A DNA stretch of 12,130 nt from the NCBI GenBank assembly GCA_944385595.1, contig CALWXY010000208.1:1-12130 (forward strand). Reading direction: 5' to 3'. The position numbers were made by a program, and so were the translations under genes. This stretch comes from an uncultured Oscillospiraceae bacterium. GTDB lineage: Bacteria; Bacillota; Clostridia; Oscillospirales; Oscillospiraceae. Under the pieces are notes generated by a model that worked only from the letters and a program-made list of their open reading frames with translations, did no database searches and was not told where the DNA came from. Below, piece after piece: positions 1 to 7,764 of the stretch (the first letter of the stretch is position 1; each line of letters starts with the position of its first letter).

Positions 1-2802
1 GTACACGGCCTCGACGGTGCGGCAGGCCGTGGGATGGCCGTAGTCCAGCTCCGGCCAGGCGGCGGAGTAGCCCGCCTTGGCGGGTATCTCCGGCAGCTCG
101 GAGATCCCGCCGCCGTAGTCAAACGGAATCACCGCGACGGTCTCCCCGTCGGCCACGAAGGTCAGCTCCAGGCGGGTAAAGCCCTCCGGCGCGCCCTCGA
201 GCGCGCAGAGCGCGCCGAAATCCGCGGGCTCAGCCGCGCCCGCGTAGCTGATGCCGTCCACGCCGCCGGGCACCTCGCCCGCAAAGACGTTGCCCGACAC
301 AGTCCCGCCGGTCTCCACGTTTCCCGCAATCGCGCCGAGATAGGCCGAGCCGGAGTCGATGGCGGCGACGGCGCGGCAGTCCACCACCGTCGCGCCCAGA
401 CCGGCGACGCCGCCGATATAGTCGCCGCCGGAGAGGCGGCAGTTCACCCAGCAGCTGCGTATGCTGCCCCACGAGCCGCCCGCGACGCCGCCGACATAGT
501 CGCCGTTGCGGCTCGCGACATTGCCGTAGCTCTCGCAGCCGCTCACGCGGCCCAGGCTCATCTGCCCGGCTATGCCGCCGACGTAGTCCCCCTTGCCGGT
601 GACGGAGCCGCTGCTCAGGCAGTCGAGCACCGCCGCGCGGGTCTGGTAGCGGAAGTCGAACGAGCGCTCGCCCTCGCGGATGAGGTCGTCCTCGGGGTCA
701 AAGTCGTATTCTATCGCCATGGAGCCGACTATGCCGCCGGTGTTGATGTCGCCCTCCACGGCGGCGCTGTTTTTCGAGCCGCTTATGACGCCGGAGTTCT
801 GCGCGCTGAGCTCCTCGTCGGAGACGTCCTCGAACACCTCGGCGTCGGCGTCGCTGCCGTCGAGCATGTCGCGCAGCAGGCCGGTTATCACGCCGAGCTG
901 GGTGTTCACGGCGTCGAGGTCGCCGAGGAGGCGGTCAGTTCCGCCGGAGAGGCTGTCGAACAAATCGTCGCCGCCGTCGAGCAGGCGCTCGAAGCTGTCG
1001 CCGAGGGCGTCGCGCCGCGCCTGCAGATCCTCGCCTATGGGGGTGATGGTCACGGCGGGCATGTCGGCCAGCTCGCTAACGGTGTCGGCGAGGTCGGAGG
1101 CCATGCCGGAGACTGTGGAGACAAGCTCGCGCCCGGCGGCGCGGACGTCCGCGTCGGAGATTGCAGCGGCGGCGGAGACGGCGGCGTCCGCCGCCGAGGC
1201 GAGGGCGCGCAGCGCCCCCGCGAGCGCTTCGGCGGATGCTTTCAGCCCGTCCGGCGCGCCGATGGCCTCGCCGAAGCCGGGCAGGGCCTCCGCCGCCTGT
1301 TTGAGTGCGTCGCCCACGGTGTCCAGCGCGGCGGCGAAGTCGCCGTCGCCGGCGGCCTGAGCCGCGGCCTTGAGCACGGCGGCGCAGTCGGAGGCGAATT
1401 TGCCCGCGGCGTCGAACAGCGCCTGCGCGTACGACAGCTCGTCGCCGCGCCCCAGCGCCCCGCGGAGCTGCTCGATAGCCGCGCGCAGCGCCTCGCGCGA
1501 GGCGCGGGCGGAGTCGATGGCGGCGCGCAGCTGCCTCACGGCCTCCGACGCGCAGCTGCCCGCGCGCTCAAGCCCGTCGGCCAAATCGGAGGCGAGATCC
1601 AGCGCGTCGTCGCCGCTTTCGAGAATCGGGGCCAGCTCGTCGGCCAGCCAGGAGAGCCGGGCGGAGAGGCTGTTTATCTCGGAGATGTTGTCGTTTGCCC
1701 AGCCGGCGGCGTCGCCGGTGAGGGCCTCAAGCGCCGAGCGCGCCTCGCCAGCGAGGGAGGAGAGGCTGTCGGCCCTCGCGGAGAGCTGATTGGATGTTGA
1801 GCGCAGATCGTCGCCCGCGGCGGCGGTGAGATCGCGCAGCGCGTCGAGCGCGTCGAGCAGCTCGCCGGTGCTGCCGCTGTTATACAGCAGGCGCACCTCC
1901 GGCTCAAGCTGGCCGGCAATGCCGCCGACGTCCTTGCGCCCCAGCACCTCACCGCTGTTTCCGCAGCCGTCGAGATAGCCGGACATGCGCCCGACTATGC
2001 CGCCGATGTTGTAGCCGACGTGGGCGTAGCCCACCGGGCCGGTGTTGAGGCAGCTCTGGATTATCCCGGAAGAAAACCCGGCAATGCCGCCTATGTCGGT
2101 GCAGACCGGCGCGTTCTCGGCGGAGTTGAGCTGCTCGCGGTTCAGCTCGTCGAGGCCGAGCTGCGCCTCCACCTCGGTGGTGTTGACGCTGCCGCCGTTT
2201 CGGCAATTCAGAATCGAGCCGTGGTTCTGCCCGGCTATGCCGCCGACATAGTGCTCGCCGGTGACGCTGCCGGAGAACGAGCAGTTCACGATTGTGCCCT
2301 GCTCGCCGTTTATGCCGGCAAGCCCGCCCACGCTGTCGCGCCCGGCTATCCTGCCGGAGAACGTGCAGCCGCTGATCAGACCCTGATTGCTCCCGGCTAT
2401 GCCGCCGAGGCTGTTCTCCCGCCCGTCGGGGTTCACCCCGCCGCGGACGGCGAGGTCGAACACCTGCCCGGAGGGCTGTATGTAGCGGAACAGGCCGCGC
2501 ACATTGCCGCTGCCGCTCAGGTACAGGCCGGAGATGCAGTGCCCCTGCCCGTAAAAGCTGCCGCCGAAGCTGGGTATAGGCTCGAAATCCGAGCCGGTGA
2601 GGTCGATGTCGGCCTCCAGGATGACGGTTTTCCCCCGCGACCAGCTGTCGAGCGTGCAGCTCTCGGACAGCGCGGCGAGGTCGGCGGCGGTGCGGATGCG
2701 GATCTCGTCACCGTCGGCGGAGACGGCGGGTGCGAGCGCCGACAGCGCCATGGCCGCCGCCAGCAGCAGGGCCGCGATTTTACTGATGCTCCGTCTCGCC
2801 AT
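1..2802 (-). CDS. Secreted GLUG-repeat protein with a long internal helical region (C-terminus beyond window)
   Basis: 934 residues are visible and the frame is still open at base 1, so the C-terminus is missing. Residues 1-29 form a signal peptide (MARR, a hydrophobic core rich in Leu/Ala, then AVSA before Asp30), so the protein is exported. Residues about 60-300 contain repeated GLUG-type units with cores such as GGIAGSNQG, GGLAGING, VGGIAGQNHG and IGGIVGRMSG, typical of a right-handed beta-helix. Residues about 310-655 change completely to Ala/Leu/Asp/Ser-rich heptad-like helix with no GLUG core. GLUG units return at about 670-870 (NTGGIVG, YVGGIAGQ, YVGGVAGG, YIGGVAG). Residues about 880-934 (LTFVADGETVAVIPFDYG, then ELPEIPAKAGY) resemble an InlB B-type/Flg_new repeat, common in surface proteins. 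The ATG at 2802 has AGGAGG nine bases upstream and overlaps the transporter gene by 23 bases, implying translational coupling. Function is not known; a surface or extracellular partner of the transporter is an inference. Confidence 0.9.
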   Translation of the reverse strand, partial: MARRSISKIAALLLAAAMALSALAPAVSADGDEIRIRTAADLAALSESCTLDSWSRGKTVILEADIDLTGSDFEPIPSFGGSFYGQGHCISGLYLSGSGNVRGLFRYIQPSGQVFDLAVRGGVNPDGRENSLGGIAGSNQGLISGCTFSGRIAGRDSVGGLAGINGEQGTIVNCSFSGSVTGEHYVGGIAGQNHGSILNCRNGGSVNTTEVEAQLGLDELNREQLNSAENAPVCTDIGGIAGFSSGIIQSCLNTGPVGYAHVGYNIGGIVGRMSGYLDGCGNSGEVLGRKDVGGIAGQLEPEVRLLYNSGSTGELLDALDALRDLTAAAGDDLRSTSNQLSARADSLSSLAGEARSALEALTGDAAGWANDNISEINSLSARLSWLADELAPILESGDDALDLASDLADGLERAGSCASEAVRQLRAAIDSARASREALRAAIEQLRGALGRGDELSYAQALFDAAGKFASDCAAVLKAAAQAAGDGDFAAALDTVGDALKQAAEALPGFGEAIGAPDGLKASAEALAGALRALASAADAAVSAAAAISDADVRAAGRELVSTVSGMASDLADTVSELADMPAVTITPIGEDLQARRDALGDSFERLLDGGDDLFDSLSGGTDRLLGDLDAVNTQLGVITGLLRDMLDGSDADAEVFEDVSDEELSAQNSGVISGSKNSAAVEGDINTGGIVGSMAIEYDFDPEDDLIREGERSFDFRYQTRAAVLDCLSSGSVTGKGDYVGGIAGQMSLGRVSGCESYGNVASRNGDYVGGVAGGSWGSIRSCWVNCRLSGGDYIGGVAGLGATVVDCRAVAAIDSGSAYLGAIAGNVETGGTVSGNVFAGEVPGGVDGISYAGAAEPADFGALCALEGAPEGFTRLELTFVADGETVAVIPFDYGGGISELPEIPAKAGYSAAWPELDYGHPTACRTVEAVY

Positions 2803-5254
2803 CGAGAGTCACCTCCTGTTGCTGATAGCTGCCGGTCTCTACTATGCCGGAGACGTCGCCGCGGATGATGCCGCGGATGTTGGCGTCGACCACGCCGGAG
2901 ATGCGGCCGCGGATTCTGCCGTTTATGTATACGGTGCCGCCGGACTGGATACGGCTCATCTCCGGCACCTTGATGTTGAATCTCGTGCGCTCGACCACGG
3001 AGTCGCCGAGGTAGAGTATCTGCGGCAGGACGAACATGACGAGGAACATGGATATGAGCGTGCCCCGGCAGAGGCAGGCCCCTATGCCGGCTATGGCCGG
3101 GTCGGTGGTGATGCGTGCTATGAGGAAGCCCGCCGACGAGAGTATGCTGCCGGAGGTGAACACCGTCGGGAAGGCGAGGTTGAGAGCCTGGATTATGGCG
3201 TCGCGCCTCGGCATGGCGGCCTTGAGCTCGCTGTACCACGACGAGATGACTATGGCGTAGTCTATGTTCGCGCCCATCTGGATGGACGTGACTATGAGGT
3301 GGCTCATGAAGAAAATCGGCTCGCCGGTGAGGCCGGATATAGAGAAGTTCAGCCAGATGCTGCCCTGTATGACCAGGATGAGCAGTATCGGCATGCCCAC
3401 GGACTGGAAGGTGAACAGCAGCACCAGCACGACGAACAGCACCGACAGCACGCTGATTATGATGTTGTCGCGCGCGAAGGAGACGGAGAGGTCGTAGTCG
3501 CGGGTGCAGCTGTCGCCGAGCAGTATGTCGTCCGGGTCGTAGTAGCGCGCGGCCTCGCTGTGTATGGTCTGGAGGAAGTCGAAGGTCTCCTCGCCCTCCT
3601 CCGGGAGATTGAGGCTGAGCAGCATGCGGGTGCAGCTGTCGCCGAGCAGCTGCATACGCGCGTCGGAGAGCTGGGCGTAGAGGCTGTCGAGATCTGTCTG
3701 CTGCGCGCTGTCGAGGGTGACGTAGCCCTCGGCGGCCTTGTCGTAGGCGAAGAAGAACATATACATGAGCGGGACGGAGTAGTCGTCCAGCCCGCCGATG
3801 ATGTGGCCGTATTCGCCGGTCTCGGCCACATAGGCGGCGTAGAGCAGCTGCACCAGCTCGTAGTCGAGGTCGGTCATCTCGGAGAACTGGCGCGGCGTGA
3901 GCGAGCTGGTGAGACAGTAGCCGTCAGCGACCTCCACGTTCGAGAGGCCGAGGGCGTAGTCGACCTCGTCATAGGTCTCAAGCCTTGCGAGCAGAGCCTT
4001 TTCGGAGGCGTAGTCGCCGCGCGGCACGATAAGCGCCATCTGGTTCACCGCGCCGAACACCTCGTTTATCTTCTGCTCGGCTATCTGGTCGTCGTTCCGG
4101 CTGGCGGTGTGGATTTGGGAGTAGCCGTAGACATAGGGGCACTGCTGCGAGAGGAAGAGGCCGCCGGCGAGCGCAATCGCAAACAGCAGAACGCCCGCGT
4201 GCCGCAGCCGGAGCGAGAGCCTGCCCCAGGCGCCTATGGCGGGGATGAAGCTGCGGTGGCGCGTTTTCTCCATGGCGCGGGATGAGAGCATGAGCAGCCC
4301 TGGCATGAGCGTGAACACCGACAGCATACTGAACAGTATGGCCTTTATGAGCACGATGCCCATGTCGAAGCCTATGCGGAACTGCATGAACATCATGGCG
4401 GCGAGGCCGGAGATGGTGGTGAGGCTGCTCGCGGAGATGGAGGGGATGGCGGCGGCCACCGCCGCTATGCAGGCCTCGCGCTCGGGCTTGGTCTCGCGCT
4501 CCTCCATGAAGCGGTGGAGCATGATGATGGCGTAGTCTATGGCGAGGGCCAGCTGCAGCACCACGGTGACGGAGTTGGAGACGAATGAGATCTCGCCGAA
4601 TATGAAGTTGGTGCCGAGGTTCAGAAGCGCCGCCGCTATGAATGTCACCAGCAGCACCGGCACCTCCGCGTATGAGCGCGAGGTGAAGAGCAGCACGAGG
4701 ACTATGATCAGCGCCGCCACCGCGAGGATGACCTGCATCTCGCCCGCGAGCGAGTCGGCCTGGGAGCTGCCGACGTCGCTGTCGATGTAGAAGTCGTAAG
4801 GCTCGAGCAGCTCGCGAATCTCGCCCAAAGCCGTGAGACAGAGCTCGTCCTGCGCCTCGCCGGAGAAGGTGACGTCTATGAGCGCGTCCGCGCCTTTGAA
4901 GTGCTCGGCTATGTCCTCGGGCGTGTCGGCGCTGCCGAAGTCCGCAGAGCTGACGCCGTCGATATCCGCGATGCGCCCGGCGAGGTTTGAGGCCGCGTCG
5001 TAGGTGACGTGCGAGACCATGACGCGCGCGGTGGCGAGGGTGGTGAACTCCTCCTCCATCAGCGTGAGGCCGCGGCGCGTCTCCGTCGTCTCCGGGAGGT
5101 ACTGGGTGATGTCGTTGCAGACGCCGACCCAGCTGCGCGAGAACAGGCAGAATATGAGGGCGCAGGCGTAGAGGAAGAATATGAGGTTGCGCTTATCGAC
5201 TATGATTGTGGCGAGGCGCACGAAAAATGAGGGCTTGTCGTTTTCCTGTTTCAC
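2780..5254 (-). CDS. MMPL/RND-family membrane transporter with C-terminal glycine-rich beta tail
   Basis: This 824-aa protein has the duplicated architecture of MMPL (RND superfamily) exporters. Each half has one N-terminal membrane helix (the first at about residues 24-40), a large extracytoplasmic loop, then a cluster of helices. Each half carries an Asp-Tyr pair in a membrane helix (D240-Y241 in LALAIDYAIIML; D665-Y666 in MGANIDYAIVIS), matching the proton-relay pairs known in MmpL3-type pumps, so proton-driven export is expected. Substrate is unknown. After the last helix and the segment ending near residue 769, about 55 residues carry short repeats (NGRIRGRISG, ANIRGIIRGDVSG) that look like a small beta-solenoid or bactofilin-like tail; this is unusual for the family. 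I chose the GTG at 5254 over a longer frame opening at 5362. It has AAGGAG eight bases upstream, overlaps the stop of the preceding gene in a GTGA, and the longer form would add 36 Arg/His-rich residues overlapping that gene. Confidence 0.92.
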   Translation of the reverse strand: MKQENDKPSFFVRLATIIVDKRNLIFFLYACALIFCLFSRSWVGVCNDITQYLPETTETRRGLTLMEEEFTTLATARVMVSHVTYDAASNLAGRIADIDGVSSADFGSADTPEDIAEHFKGADALIDVTFSGEAQDELCLTALGEIRELLEPYDFYIDSDVGSSQADSLAGEMQVILAVAALIIVLVLLFTSRSYAEVPVLLVTFIAAALLNLGTNFIFGEISFVSNSVTVVLQLALAIDYAIIMLHRFMEERETKPEREACIAAVAAAIPSISASSLTTISGLAAMMFMQFRIGFDMGIVLIKAILFSMLSVFTLMPGLLMLSSRAMEKTRHRSFIPAIGAWGRLSLRLRHAGVLLFAIALAGGLFLSQQCPYVYGYSQIHTASRNDDQIAEQKINEVFGAVNQMALIVPRGDYASEKALLARLETYDEVDYALGLSNVEVADGYCLTSSLTPRQFSEMTDLDYELVQLLYAAYVAETGEYGHIIGGLDDYSVPLMYMFFFAYDKAAEGYVTLDSAQQTDLDSLYAQLSDARMQLLGDSCTRMLLSLNLPEEGEETFDFLQTIHSEAARYYDPDDILLGDSCTRDYDLSVSFARDNIIISVLSVLFVVLVLLFTFQSVGMPILLILVIQGSIWLNFSISGLTGEPIFFMSHLIVTSIQMGANIDYAIVISSWYSELKAAMPRRDAIIQALNLAFPTVFTSGSILSSAGFLIARITTDPAIAGIGACLCRGTLISMFLVMFVLPQILYLGDSVVERTRFNIKVPEMSRIQSGGTVYINGRIRGRISGVVDANIRGIIRGDVSGIVETGSYQQQEVTLDGETEHQ

Positions 5255-5559
5255 GTTTCGGACTCCTTTGATATGCGGCGGCCCTCCCAGCGTATGCGGC
5301 AGTTGTTTATGGCGGTGGCGCCGGTGAGGCGCGCGCCGCTCAGCTCCAGCACCGTCTCGCACGGCATGGCGCCGACGGATGTGCGGATCGCGTGGAAGAT
5401 GTGTATGCTCCCGTCGCCGGTGAGCACGCCCCGGACGGCGTTGCGGTGGCCGAGCAGCTCAAGGCTGCCGCTCACATAGCCGCCGTCGCCCTCTATGGTG
5501 AGGATGCCGTCGCGCGGGCCGAGCTGGCTGTGCAGCCGGACTTCGTACCGGTCTGTCAT
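5251..5559 (-). CDS. Small beta-rich protein, first gene of the transporter operon
   Basis: 102 residues without signal peptide or membrane segment, so probably cytoplasmic. The sequence alternates short beta-prone stretches with glycine turns (ILTIEGDGGYVSGSLELLG, then AVRGVLTGDGSIHIF, VLELSGARLTGAT), suggesting a small beta-barrel or beta-sheet. I recall similar short hypothetical proteins in Clostridia but cannot name the family. It is the promoter-proximal gene of the minus-strand operon. AAGGGGG lies eight bases before the ATG, and its stop overlaps the GTG of the transporter by four bases. Its strict coupling to the transporter suggests a shared job, but no function can be read from the sequence. 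Confidence 0.8.
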   Translation of the reverse strand: MTDRYEVRLHSQLGPRDGILTIEGDGGYVSGSLELLGHRNAVRGVLTGDGSIHIFHAIRTSVGAMPCETVLELSGARLTGATAINNCRIRWEGRRISKESET

Positions 5560-5585
5560 GCGCCTCGCCCCCTTCGTTTTTTATC

Positions 5586-5614
5586 AGCATATGGCAGCGC
5601 CGCGGCAAATTCAA
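5586..5614 (-). promoter_or_regulatory. Promoter of the 102-aa protein/MMPL/GLUG operon
   Basis: Read on the minus strand, -35 TTGAAT (5614-5609) is followed by a 17-base spacer and -10 TATGCT (5591-5586), then a short leader to the ATG at 5559. The match to the sigma-A consensus is good and the spacing ideal. A candidate TetR operator begins 20 bases upstream of the -35. Confidence 0.65.
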
Positions 5615-5633
5615 GGTGCGGATTGGGGGCGAG

Positions 5634-5649
5634 TGTCGGAAATCAGACA
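5634..5649. promoter_or_regulatory. Candidate operator for the TetR-family regulator
   Basis: TGTCGGAAATCAGACA is a 16-bp imperfect dyad of the form TGTCnGAnnTCnGACA (12 of 16 positions symmetric). It lies between the two divergent promoters, about 20 bases from each -35. TetR-family proteins usually bind such dyads next to their own gene. The position supports the call; binding is inferred. Confidence 0.5.
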
Positions 5650-5671
5650 GAGCGGGCCGATGTGAATAAAA

Positions 5672-5700
5672 ATGACAGACGGCGGAAATTGTGTTATACT
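5672..5700 (+). promoter_or_regulatory. Promoter of the tetR operon
   Basis: -35 ATGACA (5672-5677), 17-base spacer, -10 TATACT (5695-5700), with a TG one base before the -10 (extended -10). The predicted start near 5707 leaves a leader of about 23 bases before the TetR ATG. This is a near-consensus sigma-A promoter. Confidence 0.75.
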
Positions 5701-5729
5701 CCACTCAGGAATGTTATCTGGAGGCCGGT

Positions 5730-6332
5730 ATGGGAAAACGAAGCTACGCGGCGGGCGAGGCCGCCAAGCGCGAGATATGCTCGGCGCTCAAGGCGCTGAT
5801 GGCGCAGAAGCCGCTGGACAAAATCACAGTCGCCGAGCTGATGCGCGCCTGCGGCATGACCCGCCAGCATTTTTACTACCACTTCGAGGACATCTACGCC
5901 GCCGTCCGCTGGATGTTCGACGAGGAGGCGCTGGCCCTGCTGCGCCGCCACGAGGGCGTCATGCTCTGGCAGGACGGGCTGCTGCAGCTCTTCCGCTACC
6001 TGCAGGAGAACCGGGCGGTGTGCCTCTGCGCGATAAACTCAATCAGCCGCGAGGATCTCAAGCGCTTTTTCCAGAACGACATCAGCGCCATAATTGGGAA
6101 CACGGTGCGCGGCTTTGCCGGCGAGCTCCACTACCCGGCTGACGAGCGCGAGCTTGAGCTGATGACGAAGTTCTATGTCGGCGCGCTGACCGGCATAGTC
6201 GAGGACTGGCTGCTCGGCGAGATAGAGGAGAGCCCGGAGGAGCTGATCCAGTTCACTGACCGCTTTCTGAGCAATCACCTCGCGGGCGCGCGGCTGCGCC
6301 TCGCGGGCGGGATATGGAGGTCACAGCTGTGA
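5730..6332 (+). CDS. TetR/AcrR-family transcriptional regulator
   Basis: 200 residues, a normal length for the family. The N-terminal DNA-binding domain is clear: helix-turn-helix at residues about 32-52 (ITVAELMRACGMTRQHFYYHF), preceded by the usual first helix (IC SALKALM). The GMTRQHFYYHF recognition region and the C-terminal part resemble the DhaS-like branch with a TetR_C_8-type ligand domain; this sub-assignment is from memory and less certain. The ATG at 5730 is preferred because GGAGG stands just before it and the upstream in-frame extension would begin in the promoter. It is the first gene of its operon and is divergent from the MMPL exporter operon, the usual layout for a repressor of an efflux system. 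The ligand is unknown. The stop overlaps the next start by four bases (GTGA). Confidence 0.92.
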   Translation: MGKRSYAAGEAAKREICSALKALMAQKPLDKITVAELMRACGMTRQHFYYHFEDIYAAVRWMFDEEALALLRRHEGVMLWQDGLLQLFRYLQENRAVCLCAINSISREDLKRFFQNDISAIIGNTVRGFAGELHYPADERELELMTKFYVGALTGIVEDWLLGEIEESPEELIQFTDRFLSNHLAGARLRLAGGIWRSQL

Positions 6333-6643
6333 AAAAATGCAAAATCACCGTCATGCGCGTCGCGCGCTACGAGGATTTGATGGCAAAATATGAAAACCCC
6401 ATTGAGCACGCCTGCGGCATGCGCGAGGGGCAGGTGTTCATCGCCAACGGCTGGGAAAAACCGGACGGATTCTGTCAGAGCGCGTGGGACACGCTCTCGC
6501 CCTTCGTGCTCGCGCTGAGCCACGGCGCGCAGGATTTTTACGAGGGCTGGATGAAAAATCCGCGCTCAGCCATGCTATCGTGTAACGACGGCTTCCGCCC
6601 CGTGAGCTTTCTCATCGAGGCTCTGGACGAGGACGCCGAATAA
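6329..6643 (+). CDS. TIGR04076 family protein
   Basis: 104 residues starting at a GTG that overlaps the TetR stop (GTGA); GGAGG lies eight bases upstream. An alternative ATG at 6314 would put that ribosome binding site inside the gene, so I reject it. The sequence (MKKCKITVMRV, then HACGMREGQVFIANGWEKPDGFC, AWDTLSPFVLALSHG and MLSCNDGFRPVSFLIE) is typical of the TIGR04076 family of small proteins from anaerobes, which has no assigned function. Several conserved cysteines (including those in KKCK, HACGM and LSCND) hint at metal binding or redox chemistry, but this is only a guess. It is co-transcribed with a flavodoxin 12 bases downstream. Confidence 0.88.
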   Translation: MKKCKITVMRVARYEDLMAKYENPIEHACGMREGQVFIANGWEKPDGFCQSAWDTLSPFVLALSHGAQDFYEGWMKNPRSAMLSCNDGFRPVSFLIEALDEDAE

Positions 6644-6655
6644 GGAGGAGATACC

Positions 6656-7096
6656 ATGAAAACCGCAATATGCTACTACTCCCGCCACCACGGGAACACG
6701 CTCCGCGTCATAGAGGCCATGGCCGAGGCCGGGGACGCCGAGCTTATCGACGTCACGGCGCGCAGCGCCGTCCGGCTCGAGGACTATGACCGCGTGGGCT
6801 TTGCCTCCGGCATCTACGGCTTCGAGTTCCACAGGGCCGTCGCCGACTTCGCGCGGAAGTACCTGCCGCAGGGCAAGCCGGTGTTTCTCGTCTATACCTA
6901 CGGCGGCGCGAAGGGCGCGGGGGCGAAGGCCGTCGCCAAAATCGCGGAGGAGCGGGGCTGCCCGGTGCTGGGCGAGTTCGGCTGCCGCGGCTTCGACACC
7001 TTCGGCCCCTTCAAGCTCGCGGGCGGCATAGCCAAGGGCCACCCCGACGCGCTCGACCTTGAGGACGCGCGGAAATTCTACCGCTCGCTCGGCTGA
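6656..7096 (+). CDS. Small flavodoxin-family protein
   Basis: 146 residues with the flavodoxin fold signature: first strand KTAICYY followed by the phosphate-binding loop SRHHGNT (residues 9-15), which holds the FMN phosphate, then a FASGIYGFEFH segment after the second strand and YTYGGAKGAGAKA at about residues 81-93 as the second flavin-contact loop. It should bind FMN and act as a cytoplasmic low-potential electron carrier or flavin-dependent reductase. The preceding gene ends 12 bases upstream and TAAGGAGGAG provides a strong ribosome binding site. The redox partner is not identifiable from the window; neighbours TIGR04076 and DUF5714 are both cysteine-containing candidates. Confidence 0.9.
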   Translation: MKTAICYYSRHHGNTLRVIEAMAEAGDAELIDVTARSAVRLEDYDRVGFASGIYGFEFHRAVADFARKYLPQGKPVFLVYTYGGAKGAGAKAVAKIAEERGCPVLGEFGCRGFDTFGPFKLAGGIAKGHPDALDLEDARKFYRSLG

Positions 7097-7110
7097 GAGG
7101 AGGGCTTGCC

Positions 7111-7749
7111 ATGTTTGGACCCGACCCGAACGCCGTCCACCCGAACCCGGATATACCGAGCGTCTGCTATATAAAAAACGTCATCACCCGCCCGAACATC
7201 GAGGTGGGGGACTACACCTACTACGACGACGCCGCCACCGGCGGCGAGGATTTCGAGGCGCATGTGACCCACCACTACGAGTTCATCGGCGACAGGCTCG
7301 TCATAGGTAAATTCTGTGCCATAGGCAGGGGTGTGGAGTTCGTGATGAACGGGGCAAATCACCGTATGGCCTCGGCCACGACCTATCCGTTCAACATTTT
7401 CGCCCACGGCTGGGAGAAGTGCACGCCGGCGCTCTCGGAGCTGCCACTCAAAGGCGACACCGTGGTGGGCAACGATGTGTGGATAGGGCAGAATGTGACC
7501 ATACTGCCGGGCGTCCATATAGGCGACGGCGCGATAATCGGAGCCAATTCCGTGGTGGCCGGGGATATCCCGGCGTATACCATTGCGGCGGGGAACCCAT
7601 GCCGGGCGATTCGCCCGCGCTTTGACAGAGAGCTGACGGATTTTCTGCTCAGTCTCCGCTGGTGGGACTGGGAGCCGGAGAAGATTTTCCGCAATCTGGA
7701 GGCTCTGTGCAGCGGCGACCTGGCGGCTCTCCGCCGCATCGAGCTGTGA
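7111..7749 (+). CDS. Vat-like xenobiotic/streptogramin A O-acetyltransferase family protein
   Basis: 212 residues with a left-handed beta-helix made of hexapeptide repeats (for example IGKFCAIGRGVEF and VVGNDVWIGQNVTILPGVHIGDGAIIGANSVV). The segment MNGANHRM (residues 79-86) carries the catalytic-type histidine H84, corresponding to His82 of VatD, and the following TTYPFN, GWEK, LPLKGDT, GGNP-like AAGNPCRAI and RWWDW motifs all match the Vat/XAT family. These enzymes transfer acetyl from acetyl-CoA to hydroxyl groups of xenobiotics; Vat enzymes inactivate group A streptogramins. Chromosomal relatives often have unproved substrates, so resistance should not be assumed. GAGGAGGG precedes the ATG by six bases. 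Location behind a TetR gene and opposite an exporter fits a detoxification role. Confidence 0.9.
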   Translation: MFGPDPNAVHPNPDIPSVCYIKNVITRPNIEVGDYTYYDDAATGGEDFEAHVTHHYEFIGDRLVIGKFCAIGRGVEFVMNGANHRMASATTYPFNIFAHGWEKCTPALSELPLKGDTVVGNDVWIGQNVTILPGVHIGDGAIIGANSVVAGDIPAYTIAAGNPCRAIRPRFDRELTDFLLSLRWWDWEPEKIFRNLEALCSGDLAALRRIEL

Positions 7750-7764
7750 TGGAGGGGAAACGGT

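Noticed and set aside
34..1800. Long plus-strand open frame of 588 codons opposite the GLUG gene (and similar long plus-strand frames at 2020-2868 and 2597-4285)
   Set aside because: Low-complexity Ala/Gly/Arg/Val/Glu-rich translation with no recognisable domain, antisense to clear coding sequence. Such frames arise from high GC at third codon positions of the real gene.
130..2460. Recurring GGCATAGCCGG-like DNA words in the GLUG gene, considered as a repeat array or CRISPR
   Set aside because: They encode the GGIAG cores of protein repeats at irregular spacing; there are no constant repeats with uniform unique spacers.
5255..5362. 36-residue N-terminal extension of the MMPL protein
   Set aside because: It would overlap the 102-aa gene and is Arg/His-rich; the GTG at 5254 has a good ribosome binding site and a GTGA overlap.
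5691..5729. Upstream GTG start for the TetR gene
   Set aside because: It lies inside the -10 element of the promoter, so the transcript would not contain it; the ATG at 5730 has GGAGG just upstream.
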